From: Bacteroidales bacterium | GTDB taxonomy: Bacteria > Bacteroidota > Bacteroidia > Bacteroidales > GCA-2748055 | Direction: 5' to 3' | DNA length: 64,000 nucleotides | Assembly: GCA_021740585.1 (NCBI GenBank) | Contig: JAIOZM010000011.1 | Coordinates: 1 to 64,000 of the forward strand | In this document: piece after piece, positions 60,821 to 64,000 of the stretch | Numbering within the stretch: the first letter of the stretch is position 1 | How the letters are laid out: every line of letters starts with the position of its first letter | The notes under the pieces: model-generated | The model's input: only the letters and a program-made list of their open reading frames with translations | Told to the model about the DNA's origin: nothing | The model's database searches: none | Made by a program: the position numbers and the translations under genes

Positions 60821-61114
60821 ATGAGAGTAATTGCTAAAAAGATACTTCGAGAATTCTGGGAAAAGTATAGTGATTCTGAGGAACATCTGAAAATATGGTA
60901 TAAAGAAGCATCAAAAGCCTCTTGGAAGGATCCGAATGACATAAAAGCTGAATATAGCAAAGCAAGTATCTTAAAAAATAGAAGAGTAGTTTTTAATATT
61001 TGTGGAAATAAATACAGGTTGATAGTGGAGAATAACTACGAAAGGCAATGGGTATTTATAAGATTTATTGGAACGCACAGTGATTATGATAAAGTAGATG
61101 CAAATAAAATTTAA
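60821..61114 (+). CDS. higB: HigB-type mRNA interferase toxin
   Basis: NRRVVFNICGNKYRLIVENNYERQWVFIRFIGTHSDYDKVDA. Confidence 0.92.
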   Translation: MRVIAKKILREFWEKYSDSEEHLKIWYKEASKASWKDPNDIKAEYSKASILKNRRVVFNICGNKYRLIVENNYERQWVFIRFIGTHSDYDKVDANKI

Positions 61115-61475
61115 AATTATGAATATCAAAGCAATAAAAACAGAAGAGGATTATAATCAAGCACTACAAAGACTTGAACTTATTTTCCAAGCCCCTATTG
61201 ATTCTAAAGAAGGTGATGAAGCTGATGTTCTTTCCATCTTAATTGAAAAGTATGAAGATGAACACTACCCTATTGAAGCACCAGATCCGATTGAGGCAAT
61301 TAAGTTTAGGATGGAACAAATGGGAATGACTAATAAGGATTTGGCTCAAGTTATAGGATATAAAAGTAGAGTCTCTGAAATTTTTAGCAGGAAGCGAAAA
61401 CTGACTCTTAAAATGATTCAAAATCTTCATGACAAATTAAAAATTCCCTACGAATCATTGCTAACTAATTATTAA
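61098..61475 (+). CDS. higA: HigA-type antitoxin with HTH
   Basis: YPIEAPDPIEAIKFRMEQMGMTNKDLAQVIGYKSRVSEIFSRKRKLTLKMI. Confidence 0.92.
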   Translation: MQIKFKIMNIKAIKTEEDYNQALQRLELIFQAPIDSKEGDEADVLSILIEKYEDEHYPIEAPDPIEAIKFRMEQMGMTNKDLAQVIGYKSRVSEIFSRKRKLTLKMIQNLHDKLKIPYESLLTNY

Positions 61476-61484
61476 AGCACGTTT

Positions 61485-61614
61485 TGCTAACAAACGGTAT
61501 ACACTATACCTGGTAAATCGTAATAGAGAAAAATTATTTATAAATTAGCTTAAACTTAAAACCCAAAAACCACCCTCCGTACGCCGGTACAGTGCATACC
61601 GCCGAACGTTACCA
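61485..61614. repeat. attC-like imperfect palindrome downstream of higA
   Basis: TGCTAACAAACGGTATACACTATACC (61485-61510) / GGTACAGTGCATACCGCCGAACGTTACCA (61586-61614); terminal AAC/GTT and unpaired bases in one arm. Confidence 0.6.
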
Positions 61615-61727
61615 TTTGGAGAATTTCTAAAAATATAACAAGGCAGAGCACTATTTGGGTGTAAAACATGTACCTTTAACATCTTAAACTATTTCACCTG
61701 ACGAACATTTAGAAACAAAAACAGAAT

Positions 61728-64000
61728 ATGAAATTTATAAAATCATTCTGGTTACTTTGGATTGTAGTTATTGTAACAAACCAGAATTTAAGTTCTCAAG
61801 AATTACTATTTCTGCCCTGGGGAAGCAATGATAATGAAATCGCATTAAGAAAAGCGCCGAACGGACAATTCGGACCCATGTCTTTTGCCGTTAAAGGGAA
61901 TCAGATACTTATCCTGGATACACAAAACAAAAAACTTAAAATATTTCAGAATTCAAAACTGATCAAATCTTTTAGTTTACCATCCTCTTATATTGATGAT
62001 TTTGCCTGGATATCTGAAGACGATTTTTATCTGCTCGAAAACAACCGGGTATACCCTTACAATAATCAAAAATTAAAGAGCTTCAGCAAACCAGATTCTC
62101 CCCGAAACCTTATCACTGAATTAAGAACTGTAAATAATAATGTACAGATAATTCTTAATGAATCGTTTTCAGCACAAGGGGAATCTGATAAAAAGAGTGC
62201 TTATTCTGAAACCAGCGGAATTGAAGACCCAAATGGCCGGCAAATATTAATTAAAAAGCATAACTGGAATAATATTACTGTGAATACGGGTAGTGGAAAA
62301 TCATTTGAAATTACTTCAACTAATAATGATCTTGGTCTGGCACGTTACCTGGGATCGACGCCCTCCGGTGATATGTATATCTACCTTGAAAAAATCATGA
62401 AGCATGTTCCTTTGAGCGTTAAAAGACAAGTATATCTGTATTCCCCTTCAGGCGAAATTAAAAAAGTCATCAACATTCCTCTAAATATGCATAGCTATGT
62501 CTTCTCAGAATTTTATGTTGATGAAACTGGAAATCTTTTTCATATGCTAAGCGCTGAAGAAGGGATATACGTGCTTGGGTGGTATTTAGATTCTAAGAAA
62601 GTGTCAAATAATAAAGTATTTGAATATCCGCCTAAATTTTTAAAAACACATCATTATAATAACATTGTATCTGAAACTCCTGACTTTGAAAATATACCAC
62701 AAACAACCAAATCAACAGCAGCATTCGATACAGTTAGCCGGGCTGAAGCTTTAGCCACCGGCGATACTTATGTTCAGCATGTATGGTATGCTGAAGCGAA
62801 AAACCTTACCAACGGCCGGATTTTGGATCCCAATGGTATTGAAATTGAAACCCCTGCCTGGGTACAAATAGGAGAAAATGCAAAAGTACCCTACCGTTGG
62901 GGAGGATTTAACACCCTCGAAAATTTTGATAGTGGCTTACTTAGCGGTAAATATGCAGGCGACATAGCAACAACCGGTGAAAGTCCGTATTGTGTGGGTG
63001 TTGACTGCTCTGGTTTTGTATCGCAATGCTGGAAATTGCCGGTACAATATTCCACCCGAATGATGGATGATTACATTACGGTAGCTTACGATAATTGGGC
63101 CGATCTTCAAGCGGCAGACGCCATTCATATAGTGGGACACGTGCGTATGTTTGTTGAACAAAATCCCAATGGCTCTTTATTAGTAGTTGAGGCCTCCGGT
63201 GCCGATTGGCGGGTTTCCTACAGATCATATACTTTAAGTCAGCTTACTTCATATACTCCCAGATATTATATTTATATGGAAGGGTCGCCGGCTTATATTC
63301 CAGGCACAGAACTGGCTTCAGTAGCGATTACAGACAGCGTTCACTTAAATTGGAAGCTCGTGGAACCCAATTCCTTTTATGCTTATAATTTATATACCAA
63401 CAAAACCGACGATATATGGGAATTTCCTGCAGGGGGTGAATTAATATCATCCGGTGTTCATTCTGCCAGCCTGCCAATAATTAATGATACGGCAGTGTTC
63501 TATAAAATTACCTGTGTTTCCGATGCCATTGACCTGGAAGAAGGTAATCATTCAGATATATATGGTTACTTTCATTCAGATACCAGTAAAAAGGTATTAA
63601 TTGTAGATGGATTCGATCGTATTGCAGGGAGTTATAAAGCAAACTATCACGATTTTGCCCGAACCCTTGGGAAAACGCTGGCGGCATATAAAGTCGCCTT
63701 TGAAAGTGCCGACAATGATGCAGTTCTGAGAAACGAGATACATTTAGATGATTATGATGCTGTATTTTGGATCCTCGGTGACGAAAGCACAGAAGATGAG
63801 ACCTTTGATACACAGGAACAGTATTTGGTGAAAAAGTATTTATTACAAGGAGGCAAAATTTTTATCTCAGGTTCCGAAATTGCATGGGATCTCGACTATA
63901 AAGGATCTTCTTCCGATAAAGCTTTTATTCAGGATTATCTAATGACTAAATATGATCAGGACGATGCACAGAGTTATACGGTAATTGGTGCTGCAGGTAG
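61728..64000 (+). CDS. Large secreted protein with an NlpC/P60-like domain; truncated by the window end and missing from the ORF track
   Basis: Open from ATG at 61728 to base 64000; signal peptide FWLLWIVVIVTNQNLSSQ; YCVGVDCSGFVSQCW and AIHIVGHVRMFVE match NlpC/P60 Cys and His motifs; later KKVLIVDGFDR...GGKIFISGSEIAWDL. Confidence 0.8.
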   Translation, partial: MKFIKSFWLLWIVVIVTNQNLSSQELLFLPWGSNDNEIALRKAPNGQFGPMSFAVKGNQILILDTQNKKLKIFQNSKLIKSFSLPSSYIDDFAWISEDDFYLLENNRVYPYNNQKLKSFSKPDSPRNLITELRTVNNNVQIILNESFSAQGESDKKSAYSETSGIEDPNGRQILIKKHNWNNITVNTGSGKSFEITSTNNDLGLARYLGSTPSGDMYIYLEKIMKHVPLSVKRQVYLYSPSGEIKKVINIPLNMHSYVFSEFYVDETGNLFHMLSAEEGIYVLGWYLDSKKVSNNKVFEYPPKFLKTHHYNNIVSETPDFENIPQTTKSTAAFDTVSRAEALATGDTYVQHVWYAEAKNLTNGRILDPNGIEIETPAWVQIGENAKVPYRWGGFNTLENFDSGLLSGKYAGDIATTGESPYCVGVDCSGFVSQCWKLPVQYSTRMMDDYITVAYDNWADLQAADAIHIVGHVRMFVEQNPNGSLLVVEASGADWRVSYRSYTLSQLTSYTPRYYIYMEGSPAYIPGTELASVAITDSVHLNWKLVEPNSFYAYNLYTNKTDDIWEFPAGGELISSGVHSASLPIINDTAVFYKITCVSDAIDLEEGNHSDIYGYFHSDTSKKVLIVDGFDRIAGSYKANYHDFARTLGKTLAAYKVAFESADNDAVLRNEIHLDDYDAVFWILGDESTEDETFDTQEQYLVKKYLLQGGKIFISGSEIAWDLDYKGSSSDKAFIQDYLMTKYDQDDAQSYTVIGAAG

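Noticed and set aside
61459-61465. Second TGCTAAC box near the higA 3' end
   Set aside because: It is inside the higA coding sequence and has no matching palindrome arm; the 61485 copy is the one with a partner arm.
1-64000. tRNA, rRNA or prophage genes
   Set aside because: No tRNA/rRNA-like sequence was recognised in the intergenic gaps I read, and no phage structural or integrase genes are apparent; a tRNAscan/Rfam run would be needed to exclude small RNAs.

Overview
The window looks like a Bacteroidota chromosome (inferred from gene content such as nqrA-F, two adjacent OmpH/Skp genes after bamA, futalosine-pathway genes, DUF5103 and DUF6089-type proteins, and AT-rich intergenic DNA). Most of it is housekeeping: udk, pdxJ, nadK, uppS-bamA-skp-skp, murI, korAB, gdhA, a thr operon (thrA-HAD-thrB-thrC), fabD, folE-queD, mqnB-mqnD, hldD, a sulfatase, glpK, nqrABCDEF-apbE and a fused E1 alpha/beta 2-oxoacid dehydrogenase. 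The regions most worth a second look are: (1) two tandem ~1000-1160 aa proteins (18.7-25.2 kb) that combine receiver-like domains with a PEP-synthase-type ATP-grasp domain but end in a conserved C-terminal domain where the His-swivel and PEP domains would normally be; (2) toxin-antitoxin modules parDE and higBA, each followed by a related attC-like imperfect palindrome, so both look like isolated integron-type cassettes with no integrase in the window; (3) a decayed RHS locus (38.4-40.0 kb) with three separate RHS core-boundary fragments; (4) two short Cys-rich single-TM proteins after nqr-apbE, one missing from the ORF track, that resemble NqrM-type maturation factors; (5) a PIN-type TA module lying between the true 3' end of the E1 gene and a diverged second copy of that 3' end; and (6) several palindrome-rich intergenic elements, including a six-hairpin cluster inside the thr operon and an inverted-repeat element with a smaller palindrome inserted in one arm. 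All assignments come from reading the sequence; no database search was run.
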